Part shown: positions 28,355-38,243 of the stretch, one piece after another
Numbering within the stretch: the first letter of the stretch is position 1
How the letters are laid out: each line of letters begins with the position of its first letter
From: Streptomyces sp. NBC_01216
GTDB lineage: Bacteria > Actinomycetota > Actinomycetes > Streptomycetales > Streptomycetaceae
DNA: 64,000 nucleotides
Direction: 5' to 3'
NCBI RefSeq assembly: GCF_035994945.1
Contig: NZ_CP108677.1
Coordinates: forward strand, 4,960,001 to 5,024,000
Notes under the pieces: generated by a model
Told to the model about the DNA's origin: nothing
Databases searched by the model: none
What the model saw: the letters and a program-made list of their open reading frames with translations, nothing else
Translations under genes and position numbers: made by a program

Positions 28355-29587
28355 ATGCCTTCCGTACTGCCCGATGGTGAGTCCATGCCCGAGGACGGGG
28401 CGCTGCCCGCACACGCCCTGGAAGGGGCCGGGGAGCGACCGCTCGGGTTCTATCTGCATGTGCCGTACTGCGCCACGCGCTGCGGCTACTGCGACTTCAA
28501 CACCTACACCGCGAGTGAGCTGCGCGGGGCCGGCGGCGTGCTCGCCTCCCGGGACAACTACGCGGGACAGGTCGCCGAGGAGATCCGGCTGGCCCGCAAG
28601 GTGCTCGGCGACGACCCCCGGCCGGTCCGGACCGTGTTCGTCGGCGGCGGTACGCCGACGCTGCTCGCCGCGGGCGACCTGGTGCGGATGCTGGGGGCGA
28701 TCCGGGACGAGTTCGGGCTCGCGGACGACGCCGAGATCACGACGGAGGCGAACCCCGAGTCGGTGGACCCCGCCTACCTGGCGGAACTGCGCGCGGGAGG
28801 CTTCAACCGGATCTCCTTCGGGATGCAGAGCGCGCGGCAGCACGTCCTGAAGGTCCTGGACCGGACCCACACGCCCGGCCGTCCCGAGGCGTGTGTGGCC
28901 GAAGCGCGGGCCGCGGGCTTCGAGCACGTGAATCTGGACCTCATCTACGGCACGCCCGGCGAGAGCGACGACGACTGGCGGGCGTCGCTCGACGCGGCGA
29001 TCGGGGCCGGACCCGACCACGTCAGCGCCTACGCGTTGATCGTGGAGGAGGGTACGCAGCTGGCGCGGCGGATCCGCCGCGGCGAGGTCCCGATGACCGA
29101 CGACGACGTCCACGCGGACCGCTATCTGATCGCCGACTCCGTTTTCGCGCAGGCCGGATTCGCGTGGTACGAGGTGTCGAACTGGGCGACCTCCGAGGCC
29201 GGGCGCTGCCTGCACAACGAGCTGTACTGGCGCGGAGCCGACTGGTGGGGCGCCGGTCCGGGCGCCCACAGCCACGTCGGCGGCGTGCGGTGGTGGAACG
29301 TGAAGCACCCGGGCGCCTACGCGGCGGCCCTCGGGGAAGGACGCTCGCCCGGCGCCGGCCGGGAGCTGCTGTCCGCGGAGGACCGGCGGGTGGAGCGCAT
29401 CCTGCTGGAGCTGCGCCTCCGGGAGGGCGTGGAGCTGGGGCTGCTGGCCCCTGCGGGCCTGGCCGCCTCCCGCAAGGCGCTCACGGACGGCTTGCTCCAG
29501 GCGGAGCCGTACCGCGCGGGCCGTGCGGTCCTGACCCTGCGCGGACGCCTCCTCGCGGACGCGGTGGTCCGCGACCTGGTCGACTGA
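28355..29587 (+). CDS. hemW: heme chaperone HemW (radical SAM)
   Basis: 410 residues from ATG 28355 ([10 protein letters not shown]); an in-frame upstream start at 28334 would add seven residues. The radical SAM cluster motif is [10 protein letters not shown] (C-x3-C-x2-C). It lacks the fourth Cys of true oxygen-independent coproporphyrinogen oxidase HemN, which supports Hem[21 protein letters not shown] and [10 protein letters not shown] are further family motifs. HemW binds heme and delivers it to membrane cytochromes. The last 47 bases form one arm of a long perfect inverted repeat that probably serves as terminator. Confidence 0.94.
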   Translation: MPSVLPDGESMPEDGALPAHALEGAGERPLGFYLHVPYCATRCGYCDFNTYTASELRGAGGVLASRDNYAGQVAEEIRLARKVLGDDPRPVRTVFVGGGTPTLLAAGDLVRMLGAIRDEFGLADDAEITTEANPESVDPAYLAELRAGGFNRISFGMQSARQHVLKVLDRTHTPGRPEACVAEARAAGFEHVNLDLIYGTPGESDDDWRASLDAAIGAGPDHVSAYALIVEEGTQLARRIRRGEVPMTDDDVHADRYLIADSVFAQAGFAWYEVSNWATSEAGRCLHNELYWRGADWWGAGPGAHSHVGGVRWWNVKHPGAYAAALGEGRSPGAGRELLSAEDRRVERILLELRLREGVELGLLAPAGLAASRKALTDGLLQAEPYRAGRAVLTLRGRLLADAVVRDLVD

Positions 29588-29614
29588 CCGCCGCGTCCGC
29601 GAGGAGGCGTCCGC
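29541..29614. terminator. 24-bp perfect inverted repeat straddling the hemW stop
   Basis: Arms at 29541-29564, inside the last codons of hemW (encoding GRLLADAV), and 29591-29614, just after the stop, are perfectly complementary over 24 bases with a 26-base loop that contains the stop codon. The DUF3097 gene converges from the other side 44 bases further on. It is probably a bidirectional terminator. Confidence 0.8.
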
Positions 29615-29658
29615 CGTTCCCGCGTCCCGGCCGCACGCCACCGGCGGCCGGGAGCCGG

Positions 29659-30462
29659 CTACGGCTCCGTCACGAAGTCGATCAGCTCCTCCACCCGGCC
29701 CAGCAGCGCCGGTTCCAGATCCTTGTAGGTGCGGACCTTCGACAGGATGTGCTGCCAGGCCGCGCCGGTGTTCTCCGGCCAGCCGAGCGCCCTGCAGACG
29801 CCCGTCTTCCAGTCCTGGCCGCGCGGGACGGACGGCCACGCGGGGATGCCCACGGAGGACGGTTTCACCGCCTCCCAGACGTCGATGTACGGGTGGCCGA
29901 CGACGAGCACGTCCTCGCCCGTGACCGAGGCCGCCAGGCGTTGCTCCTTCGAGCCGGGCACCAGATGGTCCACCAGGACACCGAGCCGTGCGTCGGGCGC
30001 CGGACCGAACTCCGCGACGACGGCCGGCAGGTCGTCGACGCCCTCCAGGTACTCCACGACGACGCCCTCGACCCGCAGGTCGTCGCCCCAGACCCGCTCG
30101 ACGAGTTCGGCGTCGTGGCGGCCCTCCACGTAGATACGCCCCGCCCGTGCGACCCGTGCCCGCGCGCCCGGTACCGCGATCGAGCCCGAGGCGGTCCGGG
30201 CGGGACCCGCCGGGGCCGCCGCCGACGGGCGGACCAGCGTCACCACCCGGCCCTCCAGCAGGAAGCCGCGCGGTTCCATCGGGAAGACCCGGTGCTTGCC
30301 GAAGCGGTCCTCCAGGGTCACCGTGCCCGCCTCGCAGCGGATCACCGCCCCGCAGAAGCCGGTCGCGACCTCCTCGACGACGAGGTCCGCCTTCGCGGGG
30401 ACCTCCGCGACGGGTGCCGACCGCTTCCAAGGGGGCGTCAGGTCCGGGTTGTAGCTGCGCAT
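29659..30462 (-). CDS. DUF3097-family protein
   Basis: 267 residues from ATG 30462 ([14 protein letters not shown]). This is a conserved actinobacterial family without known function. Features are an N-terminal beta-rich part ([28 protein letters not shown]), then a Rossmann-like core ([55 protein letters not shown]) that resembles a TOPRIM-type fold by its acidic residues. That resemblance is my inference. It is second in an operon with the MBL hydrolase, ten bases after that gene's stop. Confidence 0.82.
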   Translation of the reverse strand: MRSYNPDLTPPWKRSAPVAEVPAKADLVVEEVATGFCGAVIRCEAGTVTLEDRFGKHRVFPMEPRGFLLEGRVVTLVRPSAAAPAGPARTASGSIAVPGARARVARAGRIYVEGRHDAELVERVWGDDLRVEGVVVEYLEGVDDLPAVVAEFGPAPDARLGVLVDHLVPGSKEQRLAASVTGEDVLVVGHPYIDVWEAVKPSSVGIPAWPSVPRGQDWKTGVCRALGWPENTGAAWQHILSKVRTYKDLEPALLGRVEELIDFVTEP

Positions 30463-30472
30463 TCGCGCGACG

Positions 30473-31204
30473 TTATGACACTCCGAAGCGCTGTGCCAGC
30501 TCATCGCGCTGCGTCCGTACGAACGTTGCGTCGACCGTCGCTCCGTGCCCGGGCACGTACACCGCGTCCGTACCGCCCAGTAGCAGCAGCCGGTCGAGCG
30601 CCGCCGGCCAGCGTGCCGGGATCGCGTCCCGCCCGGCCTGTGGCTCACCGGACTCCTCGACCAGGTCGCCGCAGAACACGACCTCCGGGCCGCCGTCCGC
30701 GTCGGGGACGAGCAGCGCCAGATCGTGGCCGGAGTGACCGGGACCCACGTTGGCCAGCAGCACCCGTCGGCCACCCAGGTCGAGGGTCCACTCGCCGGAC
30801 ACCGTGTGGCGCGGGCTCACCAGCACGTCGACCGCCTCCTCCGCCACGTGCGCGTCCACCCCGTGCTCCACCGCGGACGCCCGCAGCGCGCCGGCCTCCC
30901 GCCGCAGCAGCGCGTCGAGCCCCACCGCGCCGTACACCTCGGCTCCCGCGAAGACGGCGGTGCCCAGGACGTGGTCGAAGTGCGGGTGGCTCAGTGCGAT
31001 GTGCGTCACTCTCCGGCCCCCGGTCAGCGCCCGTACCTGAGCCCGCAGCTCCGCGCCCTCGCGGAGCGAGGAGCCCGTGTCGTACAGCAGGACGGCCGTC
31101 TCGCCCAGCACCAGGCCCACCGTGGCGTCCCAGACCGGCAGACGGCGCCGCCCGATTCCGTCACCGAGTCGTTCCCAGCCGAGCTCTTCCCAAGCGACAT
31201 TCAT
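30473..31204 (-). CDS. MBL-fold metallo-hydrolase
   Basis: 243 residues from ATG 31204. The metal motif HPHFDH ([16 protein letters not shown]) replaces the usual HxHxDH first His pair by His-Pro-His. Further ligands lie in [13 protein letters not shown] (His), FCGDLVEE (Asp) and PGHG (His). The fold covers lactonases, thioesterases, glyoxalases and others, and the substrate cannot be read from the sequence. It is followed ten bases later by the DUF3097 gene and is divergent from hrcA. Confidence 0.88.
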   Translation of the reverse strand: MNVAWEELGWERLGDGIGRRRLPVWDATVGLVLGETAVLLYDTGSSLREGAELRAQVRALTGGRRVTHIALSHPHFDHVLGTAVFAGAEVYGAVGLDALLRREAGALRASAVEHGVDAHVAEEAVDVLVSPRHTVSGEWTLDLGGRRVLLANVGPGHSGHDLALLVPDADGGPEVVFCGDLVEESGEPQAGRDAIPARWPAALDRLLLLGGTDAVYVPGHGATVDATFVRTQRDELAQRFGVS

Positions 31205-31296
31205 GCGGCGACGCTATCCGCTACGACGCGGCAGGCGGGGACTCGGCCTCCTTGCCAGGAGCGATGCCCGCCGCCGTACACTGGCCGGGGGATTCC

Positions 31297-31323
31297 TGGC
31301 ACTCGGACGACACGAGTGCCAAA
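31297..31323. promoter_or_regulatory. CIRCE operator for HrcA
   Basis: CTGGCACTC-N9-GAGTGCCAA, a close match to the consensus TTAGCACTC-N9-GAGTGCTAA with perfectly paired GGCACTC/GAGTGCC arms. It lies 37 bases before the hrcA start. A -10-like TACACT (31278-31283) lies just upstream, so the operator would cover the transcription start. Confidence 0.93.
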
Positions 31324-31359
31324 CACGGAGCAACCGGGACGACAGCTGGAGGTGTGCCC

Positions 31360-32379
31360 ATGCTCAGCGAACGCAGACTCGAGGTGCTGCGCGCCATCGT
31401 CCAGGACTACGTCGGGACGGAGGAACCGGTCGGCTCCAAGGCGCTCACGGAGCGTCACCGGCTGGGGGTCTCACCCGCCACCGTCCGCAACGACATGGCC
31501 GTCCTGGAGGAAGAGGGCTTCATCGCCCAGCCCCACACCAGCGCCGGACGCATCCCCACGGACAAGGGCTACCGACTCTTCGTCGACCGGCTCGCCGGCG
31601 TCAAGCCGCTGTCGACCCCGGAGCGGCGCGCCATCCACAACTTCCTGGACGGCGCCGTCGACCTGGACGACGTCGTCGGGCGCACCGTCCGGCTGCTCGC
31701 GCAGCTGACCCGGCAGGTCGCCGTCGTGCAGTACCCCTCGCTGACCCGTTCGACGGTCCGGCACGTGGAGCTGCTCTCGCTGGCGCCCGCCCGGCTGATG
31801 CTGGTGCTGATCACGGACACCGGACGGGTCGAGCAACGGATGATCGACTGCCCGGCGCCCTTCGGCGAGACCTCGCTGGCTGATCTGCGGGCCCGGCTCA
31901 ACAGCCGGGTCGTCGGCCGCCGTTTCGCGGATGTGCCGCAACTGGTGCAGGATCTTCCGGAGTCCTTCGAGGAGACGGAGGACCGCGGCACGGTCACGGC
32001 GGTGCTCGCGACCCTGCTGGAAACCCTGGTGGAAGAGCACGAGGAACGGCTGATGATCGGCGGTACCGCCAATCTCACCCGCTTCGGGCACGACTTCCCC
32101 CTCATGATCAGGCCGGTGCTGGAGGCGCTCGAGGAACAGGTCGTGCTCCTCAAGCTGCTCGGCGAGGCCAAGGACTCGGGCATGACCGTACGGATCGGGC
32201 ACGAGAACGCCCACGAGGGGCTCACCTCCACGTCCGTCGTCGCGGTCGGCTACGGTTCGGGCGACGAGGCAGTCGCCAAACTCGGCGTGGTCGGACCGAC
32301 CCGCATGGACTACCCCGGAACGATGGGAGCGGTACGCGCAGTGGCACGTTACGTCGGACAGATCCTGGCGGAGTCGTAA
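31360..32379 (+). CDS. hrcA: heat-inducible transcription repressor HrcA
   Basis: 339 residues from ATG 31360; GGAGG lies seven bases before it, whereas the GTG at 31354 would be only one base away. HrcA binds CIRCE operators and is reactivated by GroEL. The winged-helix N-terminus is clear ([56 protein letters not shown]), followed by the GAF-like and dimerisation parts ([36 protein letters not shown]). The CIRCE upstream indicates autoregulation. The stop directly abuts the dnaJ start. Confidence 0.97.
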   Translation: MLSERRLEVLRAIVQDYVGTEEPVGSKALTERHRLGVSPATVRNDMAVLEEEGFIAQPHTSAGRIPTDKGYRLFVDRLAGVKPLSTPERRAIHNFLDGAVDLDDVVGRTVRLLAQLTRQVAVVQYPSLTRSTVRHVELLSLAPARLMLVLITDTGRVEQRMIDCPAPFGETSLADLRARLNSRVVGRRFADVPQLVQDLPESFEETEDRGTVTAVLATLLETLVEEHEERLMIGGTANLTRFGHDFPLMIRPVLEALEEQVVLLKLLGEAKDSGMTVRIGHENAHEGLTSTSVVAVGYGSGDEAVAKLGVVGPTRMDYPGTMGAVRAVARYVGQILAES

Positions 32380-33519
32380 GTGGCCACGGACTACTACGCC
32401 GTACTCGGCGTACGCCGCGACGCCTCCCAGGACGAGATCAAGAAGGCGTTCCGGAGGCTCGCCCGCGAGCTGCACCCGGACGTCAATCCCGATCCGAAGA
32501 CGCAGGAGCGCTTCAAGGAGATCAACGCCGCCTACGAGGTGTTGTCGGACCCGCAGAAGAAGCAGGTCTACGACCTCGGCGGGGACCCGCTCTCCCAGGC
32601 TGGAGGCGGCGGTGGCGCCGGCGGCTTCGGCGCCGGCGGCTTCGGGAACTTCTCGGACATCATGGACGCGTTCTTCGGCACGGCGTCGCAGCGCGGGCCG
32701 CGCTCGCGCACCCGCCGCGGCCAGGACGCCATGATCCGTCTGGAGATCGATCTCAACGAGGCCGCCTTCGGCACGACGAAGGACATCCAGGTCGACACGG
32801 CGGTCGTCTGCACGACGTGCTCCGGCGAGGGCGCCGCACCCGGCACCTCCGCGCAGACCTGTGACATGTGCCGCGGCCGTGGCGAGGTCTCGCAGGTCAC
32901 CCGGTCCTTCCTGGGCCAGGTCATGACCTCGCGTCCCTGCCCCCAGTGCCAGGGCTTCGGCACCGTCGTCCCGACCCCGTGCCCGGAGTGCGCCGGCGAC
33001 GGACGGGTCCGTTCGCGCCGCACCCTCACCGTGAAGATCCCGGCCGGTGTCGACAACGGCACCCGGATCCAGCTGGCCGGCGAGGGTGAGGTGGGTCCCG
33101 GCGGCGGTCCCGCCGGCGACCTGTACGTCGAGATCCACGAGGTCCCGCACGAGGTCTTCCAGCGCCGCGGCGACGACCTGCACTGCACGGTCACCATCCC
33201 GATGACGGCGGGTGCGCTCGGCACCAAGGTGCCGCTCCAGACGCTGGACGGGATGGAGGAGGTCGACATCAGGCCGGGCACGCAGTCCGGGCAGTCGATC
33301 CCCCTGCAGGGCCGCGGCATCACGCATCTGCGGGGCGGCGGGCGCGGCGACCTGATCGTGCACGTGGAGGTCACCACGCCGTCGAAGCTCGACCCGGAGC
33401 AGGAGCGGCTGCTGCGCGAACTGGCGAAGCTGCGTGGTGAGGAACGCCCGACGGGCCAGTTCCAGCCGGGGCAGCAGGGCCTGTTCTCGCGCCTCAAGGA
33501 CGCCTTCAACGGCCGCTAG
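32380..33519 (+). CDS. dnaJ: molecular chaperone DnaJ
   Basis: 379 residues from GTG 32380, immediately after the hrcA TAA. The J domain has the HPD motif at residues 32-34 (LHPDVNPDPK). A Gly-rich linker (GGGGGAGGFGAGGFG) follows, then four zinc-binding CxxCxGxG-type repeats (CTTCSGEG, CDMCRGRG, CPQCQGFG, CPECAGDG) and the C-terminal substrate-binding domains. It stimulates DnaK ATPase. This is the hrcA-linked copy; Streptomyces usually carries another dnaJ in the dnaK operon. Two hairpins follow the stop. Confidence 0.96.
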   Translation: MATDYYAVLGVRRDASQDEIKKAFRRLARELHPDVNPDPKTQERFKEINAAYEVLSDPQKKQVYDLGGDPLSQAGGGGGAGGFGAGGFGNFSDIMDAFFGTASQRGPRSRTRRGQDAMIRLEIDLNEAAFGTTKDIQVDTAVVCTTCSGEGAAPGTSAQTCDMCRGRGEVSQVTRSFLGQVMTSRPCPQCQGFGTVVPTPCPECAGDGRVRSRRTLTVKIPAGVDNGTRIQLAGEGEVGPGGGPAGDLYVEIHEVPHEVFQRRGDDLHCTVTIPMTAGALGTKVPLQTLDGMEEVDIRPGTQSGQSIPLQGRGITHLRGGGRGDLIVHVEVTTPSKLDPEQERLLRELAKLRGEERPTGQFQPGQQGLFSRLKDAFNGR

Positions 33520-33525
33520 GGCGTG

Positions 33526-33551
33526 ACGGGCGGGGCCGACGCCCCGCCCGT
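33526..33551 (+). terminator. hrcA–dnaJ terminator
   Basis: Eleven-bp arms ACGGGCGGGGC and GCCCCGCCCGT with a CGAC loop, seven bases after the dnaJ stop. Confidence 0.85.
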
Positions 33552-33586
33552 GCGGACCTTCGCCCGGAGTGGCACCGTCGGCACCT

Positions 33587-33631
33587 CCCGGGGCGGCACG
33601 CGTGGACCACGCGTGCCGCCCCGGGCGTTTT
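33587..33631. terminator. second, stronger hairpin after dnaJ with T tract
   Basis: Perfect 19-bp arms at 33587-33605 and 33607-33625 around one central base, followed by CGTTTT. It ends 34 bases before the nitronate monooxygenase start and would insulate that gene from the heat-shock operon. Confidence 0.9.
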
Positions 33632-33665
33632 CGGCCGGGGAGCCCGGCCATGACACGATGCATGC

Positions 33666-34745
33666 ATGTCCACCGCACTGAGCGATCTCTGTCGTCACCC
33701 GATCGTGCAGGCCCCCATGGCGGGTGGCGCCTCCTGTCCGCAGCTGGTCGGAGCCGTTTGCGAGGCCGGCGGCCTGGGATTCCTGGCCGGCGGCTACAAG
33801 ACGGCCGGCGGCATGTACCAGGAGATCAAGCAGGTCCGCGGGCTGACCTCGCGCCCGTTCGGCGTGAACCTGTTCATGCCCCGGAGCGCACAGGCCGCGG
33901 ACCCCGCCGCCGTCGAGATGTACCGGCACCAGCTCGCGGGGGAGGCCACCTGGTACGAGACCGAGCTCGGCGACCCGGACAGCGGACGCGACGACGGCTA
34001 CGACTCCAAGCTGGCGATCCTCCTGGACGACCCGGTGCCGGTCGTCTCCTTCACCTTCGGCTGCCCCTCCCGGGACACCCTGAACGCCTTCGCCCGCGCC
34101 GGTACGTTCACGATCGTCACGGTGACCTCGGCCGAGGAGGCCGGCACCGCGCAGCGCGCCGGCGCCGACGCGGTCTGCGTCCAGGGCGACGAGGCCGGCG
34201 GGCACCGGGGCAGCCACCGCGACGACCCGGACATCGCGCTGTCCGCCGGAACCGGCCTGCTGGCGCTCGTGACCCAGGTGCGCGAGACCGTGCGGCTGCC
34301 GATCATCGCGAGCGGTGGGCTGATGCGCGGGGCGCAGATCGCCGCCGTCCTGGCCGCCGGTGCGGACGCGGCCCAGCTCGGCACCGCGTTCCTGGTGTGC
34401 CCCGAGTCGGCGGCCCATCCCCTGCACAAGCAGGCCATGACCAATCCGCTGTTCTGCCGCACCGAGCTGACGCGGGCCTTCTCCGGGCGCCCGGCGCGCG
34501 GGCTCGTCAACCGCTTCATGCGCGAGCACGGGCCCTACGCCCCCGCCGCCTATCCCGAGGTGCATCACCTCACCGCCCCGCTGCGGAAGGCCGCCGCCAC
34601 CGCGGGCGACGCGCAGGGCATGGCCCTGTGGGCCGGGCAGGGGCACCGGCTCGCCCGGGACCTGCCGGCCGGCCGGCTCGTCGAGGTGCTGGCCTCCGAA
34701 CTCGACACCACCTCCGCCGGGCTGGCCCACAGGAGCGCCTCATGA
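33666..34745 (+). CDS. nitronate monooxygenase-type FMN enzyme
   Basis: 359 residues from ATG 33666. It oxidises alkyl nitronates (or acts in a related 2-nitropropane dioxygenase/FabK-like reaction) with FMN. Family features are IVQAPMAGGASCPQLVGAV near the N-terminus, GVNLFMP, VVSFTFGCPS, DAVCVQGDEAGGHRGS (with the catalytic His) and IIASGGLMRGAQIAAVLAAGADAAQLGTAFL. The last bases overlap the rsmE start as ATGA. Substrate specificity cannot be decided by eye. Confidence 0.9.
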   Translation: MSTALSDLCRHPIVQAPMAGGASCPQLVGAVCEAGGLGFLAGGYKTAGGMYQEIKQVRGLTSRPFGVNLFMPRSAQAADPAAVEMYRHQLAGEATWYETELGDPDSGRDDGYDSKLAILLDDPVPVVSFTFGCPSRDTLNAFARAGTFTIVTVTSAEEAGTAQRAGADAVCVQGDEAGGHRGSHRDDPDIALSAGTGLLALVTQVRETVRLPIIASGGLMRGAQIAAVLAAGADAAQLGTAFLVCPESAAHPLHKQAMTNPLFCRTELTRAFSGRPARGLVNRFMREHGPYAPAAYPEVHHLTAPLRKAAATAGDAQGMALWAGQGHRLARDLPAGRLVEVLASELDTTSAGLAHRSAS

Positions 34746-35506
34746 CCGCACCCGTCTTCGTCGTCGACGCCGTACCCGGCGCCGGCCGCTATGTCCTGGA
34801 CGGTCCCGAGGGCCGCCACGCCGTCTCCGTGAAGCGCCTGCGGGCGGGGGAGGAGCTGGTCCTGACCGACGGGCGCGGAGCCTGGGCCGGGTGCGTGGTC
34901 GCCTCAGCCGAGGGCAAGGACCGGCTGACCGTGGACGTGCGGGCGGTCCACGACGACCCCGAACCCACGCCCCGCATCACCGTGGTCCAGGCGCTGCCCA
35001 AGGGCGACCGGGGGGAGCTCGCCGTCGAGATCATGACGGAGACGGGCGTCGACGCGATCGTGCCGTGGGCGGCGTCCCGCTGCGTCACCCAGTGGCGGGG
35101 CGAGCGCGGTCTGAAGGCCCTCGCGAAGTGGCGGGCCACGGCACGCGAGGCGGGCAAACAGTCGCGCCGCACCCGTTTCCCCGAGGTCGCCGACGCGATG
35201 AGCACCAAGCAGGCAGCGGCCCTCCTCGCGGAAGCCGACTTCGCCGCGGTGCTCCACGAGGACCGCGACCACCCCAGTGACGCGCTGGCCGACGCGCGAC
35301 TCCCCGTGACGGGCGGGATCGTGCTGGTGGTGGGGCCCGAGGGCGGCGTCTCCCCGGAGGAGCTCGCCGTCTTCGAAGCGGCCGGCGCGAAGCCGTACCG
35401 CCTGGGCCCCAGCGTGCTGCGGACCTCCACCGCGGGCACGGCGGCGACGGCGCTGCTCCTGGGCCGCACCGGCCGCTGGAGCGGGACGGTCCCCTCGGAC
35501 CACTGA
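34742..35506 (+). CDS. rsmE: 16S rRNA (uracil-1498-N3)-methyltransferase
   Basis: 254 residues from ATG 34742. SPOUT-class enzyme that methylates U1498 of 16S rRNA. Family motifs are HAVSVKRLRAGEELVLTDGRG, VQALPKGDRGELAVEIMTETGVDAIVPW, and the knot region GIVLVVGPEGGVSPEEL with LGPSVLRTSTAGTAATALLL. In actinobacteria rsmE usually lies near hrcA–dnaJ and HIT/phoH genes, as here. It is coupled to the nitronate monooxygenase gene by a four-base overlap. Confidence 0.95.
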   Translation: MTAPVFVVDAVPGAGRYVLDGPEGRHAVSVKRLRAGEELVLTDGRGAWAGCVVASAEGKDRLTVDVRAVHDDPEPTPRITVVQALPKGDRGELAVEIMTETGVDAIVPWAASRCVTQWRGERGLKALAKWRATAREAGKQSRRTRFPEVADAMSTKQAAALLAEADFAAVLHEDRDHPSDALADARLPVTGGIVLVVGPEGGVSPEELAVFEAAGAKPYRLGPSVLRTSTAGTAATALLLGRTGRWSGTVPSDH

Positions 35507-35690
35507 CCTCCGGGGCGCCGCCGGCGTCCCGGACCGGCCGTCGTCGGCGGTGCGCCGATCCGGCCGCCACGCCCGCGCCGGTCCTCGCCGGCCTCTTCGG
35601 GTCCTCCGGCGGCCCGGATCACCGCCCTCCGCCACCGGATCCCCGGAACCCGGTGGACGGGAGGGGTGGGCCGCTCCTTAGGCTGGCCGC

Positions 35691-37013
35691 ATGCCCGACG
35701 AGTCCCCTCTCATCCGCAGTCTGCGCGCCGCCGTCGCCGCCGCCCCGGACGACGTCCCCCTACGGCTGCACTTCGCCGAACTGCTCCTCGCGGAGGGGCG
35801 TGGAGACGAGGCCGTCACGGAAGCGGCCGTCGCCCTCCAGCACGCGCCGGGCGACGAGGCGGCCCGGACCCTGATGGTCCGTGCGATGGGGCTGCCCCCC
35901 ACCCCGCCGGCCGCGCCGCCTCCGGCGCAGGGCCCCACCCCGCCGGTGGCGCCGCGGGACGAGCCCCCCACCGCGTCCCGAGCCGAACCCCCGGCCGATC
36001 CCCCCGCCTTCGACTGGGCGGCGGCCGAGCAGGAGATCGGGGACCTCGTCGGCCCCCGGTTCGTCACCGGTGACGAACCGGAGCCGCCCCTGACGGCCGA
36101 CGGCGGCGGCGACCCCGGGGACGCGCCCGCCTGGGACGTCGACGCGCCGGGAGCCGTCCGTCTCGCCGACGTCGGCGGCATGCGGGAGGTGAAGGAGCGC
36201 CTGGAGGCCGCCTTCCTCGCTCCCATGCGCAACCCCGAACTCCGCAGGCTCTACGGCAAGTCGCTGCGCGGCGGACTGCTCCTGTACGGCCCGCCCGGCT
36301 GCGGCAAGACCTTCATCGCCCGCGCCGTCGCCGGCGAACTCGGCGCGAACTTCATGTCGGTCTCGCTCTCCGACATCCTCGACATGTACATCGGCACGTC
36401 CGAGAAGAACGTCCACGACATCTTCGAGACCGCCCGCCGTCAGGCGCCCTGCGTGGTCTTCCTCGACGAGCTGGACGCCCTCGGCGCCAAGCGTTCCCGT
36501 ACCCACCACAGCGGTCTGCGCAACGTCGTCAACCAGCTCCTCACCGAACTGGACGGCATCCACAGCGCCGGCAACGAGGGGGTCTTCGTGCTGGCCGCCA
36601 CCAACGTCCCCTGGGACGTGGACCTCGCCCTGCGCCGTCCCGGCCGGCTCGACCGCACCCTCCTGGTGCTGCCGCCCGACGCCGCGGCCCGGGACGCGAT
36701 CCTCCGCTACCACCTGCGCGGCCGTCCCATCGAATCCGTCGACCTGGGCAGACTCGTCAAGGCCACCGACGAGTTCTCCGGCGCCGACCTCGCCCATCTG
36801 TGCGAGACGGCCGCCGAGTCGGCGCTCCTCGACTCCGCTCGCACCGGCACCGTACGGATGATCGGCATGAAGGACCTGCTGGGCGCGGCGAAGCAGATCA
36901 AACCGTCCAGCGAGTCCTGGTTCGCCTCGGCGCGCAACGTCGCGATGTTCGCCAACGACGGCGGCACCTACGACGACCTGGTCGCCTATCTGAAGAAGAA
37001 GCGCAAGCTGTGA
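35691..37013 (+). CDS. AAA-family ATPase with TPR-like N-terminus
   Basis: 440 residues from ATG 35691. Residues 1-~65 look like TPR helices (LRLHFAELLLAEGRGDEAVTEAAVALQHAPGDEAA). A Pro/Ala/Asp-rich linker of ~90 residues follows. One classical AAA module (~150-400) has GPPGCGKT (Walker A), VVFLDELDALGAKRSR (Walker B), AATNVPWDVD (sensor 1) and RRPGRLDR (Arg finger), like FtsH/Cdc48 domains, but no protease domain. Gene 37108-38178 downstream encodes a TPR membrane protein; the pair probably works together at the membrane. The substrate is unknown. Confidence 0.85.
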   Translation: MPDESPLIRSLRAAVAAAPDDVPLRLHFAELLLAEGRGDEAVTEAAVALQHAPGDEAARTLMVRAMGLPPTPPAAPPPAQGPTPPVAPRDEPPTASRAEPPADPPAFDWAAAEQEIGDLVGPRFVTGDEPEPPLTADGGGDPGDAPAWDVDAPGAVRLADVGGMREVKERLEAAFLAPMRNPELRRLYGKSLRGGLLLYGPPGCGKTFIARAVAGELGANFMSVSLSDILDMYIGTSEKNVHDIFETARRQAPCVVFLDELDALGAKRSRTHHSGLRNVVNQLLTELDGIHSAGNEGVFVLAATNVPWDVDLALRRPGRLDRTLLVLPPDAAARDAILRYHLRGRPIESVDLGRLVKATDEFSGADLAHLCETAAESALLDSARTGTVRMIGMKDLLGAAKQIKPSSESWFASARNVAMFANDGGTYDDLVAYLKKKRKL

Positions 37014-37107
37014 CCGGCCACGCCCGGGGCTCCCGCGTCCGGGCCCGCCACCGCCGGATCCGGACGCCGCGTCCGCCCGGCACCGCGGGCGACGGGGGCA
37101 CGGTCCG

Positions 37108-38178
37108 ATGAGCCCGTCACTGGAACGCGCCGACGCCCTCTTCGACGTAGGCCGGTACGAGCAGGCCGCCGAACTCGCCGCAGGGCACCTGGCGCAGGAC
37201 CCGGAGGACGCCGAGGCACTCGTGCTGCTCGCCCGCTGCCAGCAGCGCCTCGGCCGGGATGAGGAGGCCCTCGAGAGCGTCGAGCGGGCGTTGCGCGCCG
37301 CACCCGAAGCCCTCACGGCCTGGCTGATGCGCACCCATGTCCTGCTGTCGCTCCGGCGGTACGAGGAAGCCGAGGCCGCCGCCCGGCACTCCGTCGAACT
37401 GGCCCCGCACTACTGGGGCAGCCACTACGCCCTCGGCACCGTCCTCGACCGGTCCAGCCGGATCGAGCGCAGGCGCGCCGCCTACGAGGCGGCCCGGACC
37501 GCCGTGGCCCTGGCTCCCGAGGAGAGCGACGCGCACTTCCTGGTGGGACTCACCGCCCAGCGCACGGGCGACCACCGGGTCGCCCAACAGGCGTACGAGA
37601 CGGCGCTGCGGCTCGACCCGGAGAGCAGCGAGGCCCACAACAACCTCTCCCTGCTGCACCTGCGCCGCCGCTGGTTCCGGCGTGGGGCGTGGACGAAGGC
37701 CGCCGAGGGTTTCGTCGAGTCCGCGGCCCTCGACATGAACGACCGCCAGGCCCGCTACAACCTGGAGACCATGGCCTGGAACACCGCCGCCGGGGCGCGC
37801 TGGGTGGCCCTGCTCGGCTGCGTCGCGGCCACCTTCGGCTCGGCCTCTCTGCGTGGAGGGGCCGCCGGCCGGGACGCGCTCGTCCCCAGCCTGATCGCCG
37901 TGGCCGTGCTCGTCTGCGGCTGGGGAGGCTGGGCGCTGCTGCTGAGCCGTCGCGTGCCGGCCCGGCTGCGGCGTCCGCTGCTTCTGGTGGCGCGCGGCTG
38001 CCGACCGGTCCTCGCGATGGCGGCGGCGGTCGGACTCCTCGGTCTCCAGTCGTTGCTGGCCCTGGTGTTGTGGCGGGTCGAGCCCGTCACGGCTCTCGCC
38101 TACCCGCTGTTCTGGGGTGTGGTGATCACCTACTGGGTGAGCCGCTCGGCCCTGCGGCGGCGCGCACCCCGGCCCTGA
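37108..38178 (+). CDS. TPR membrane protein paired with the AAA ATPase
   Basis: 356 residues from ATG 37108. Residues 1-~190 consist of about five tetratricopeptide repeats (AELAAGHLAQDPEDAEALVL; ESVERALRAAPEALTAWLMR; YETALRLDPESSEAHNNLSL). Four hydrophobic helices fill the C-terminal half (WVALLGCVAATFGSASL, LVPSLIAVAVLVCGWGGWAL, AMAAAVGLLGLQSLLALVL, YPLFWGVVITYWV). The TPR domain is therefore on the cytoplasmic side if the N-terminus is inside. It lies 94 bases after the AAA gene, whose own N-terminus is also TPR-like. No function is assigned; a scaffold or adaptor for the ATPase is an inference. Confidence 0.8.
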   Translation: MSPSLERADALFDVGRYEQAAELAAGHLAQDPEDAEALVLLARCQQRLGRDEEALESVERALRAAPEALTAWLMRTHVLLSLRRYEEAEAAARHSVELAPHYWGSHYALGTVLDRSSRIERRRAAYEAARTAVALAPEESDAHFLVGLTAQRTGDHRVAQQAYETALRLDPESSEAHNNLSLLHLRRRWFRRGAWTKAAEGFVESAALDMNDRQARYNLETMAWNTAAGARWVALLGCVAATFGSASLRGGAAGRDALVPSLIAVAVLVCGWGGWALLLSRRVPARLRRPLLLVARGCRPVLAMAAAVGLLGLQSLLALVLWRVEPVTALAYPLFWGVVITYWVSRSALRRRAPRP

Positions 38179-38243
38179 GCCGGCCCGGGGTCCGGCCGAT
38201 ACGATGCGGATGTATCGATCATCGACGCGAGGAGGCCCGGGCC

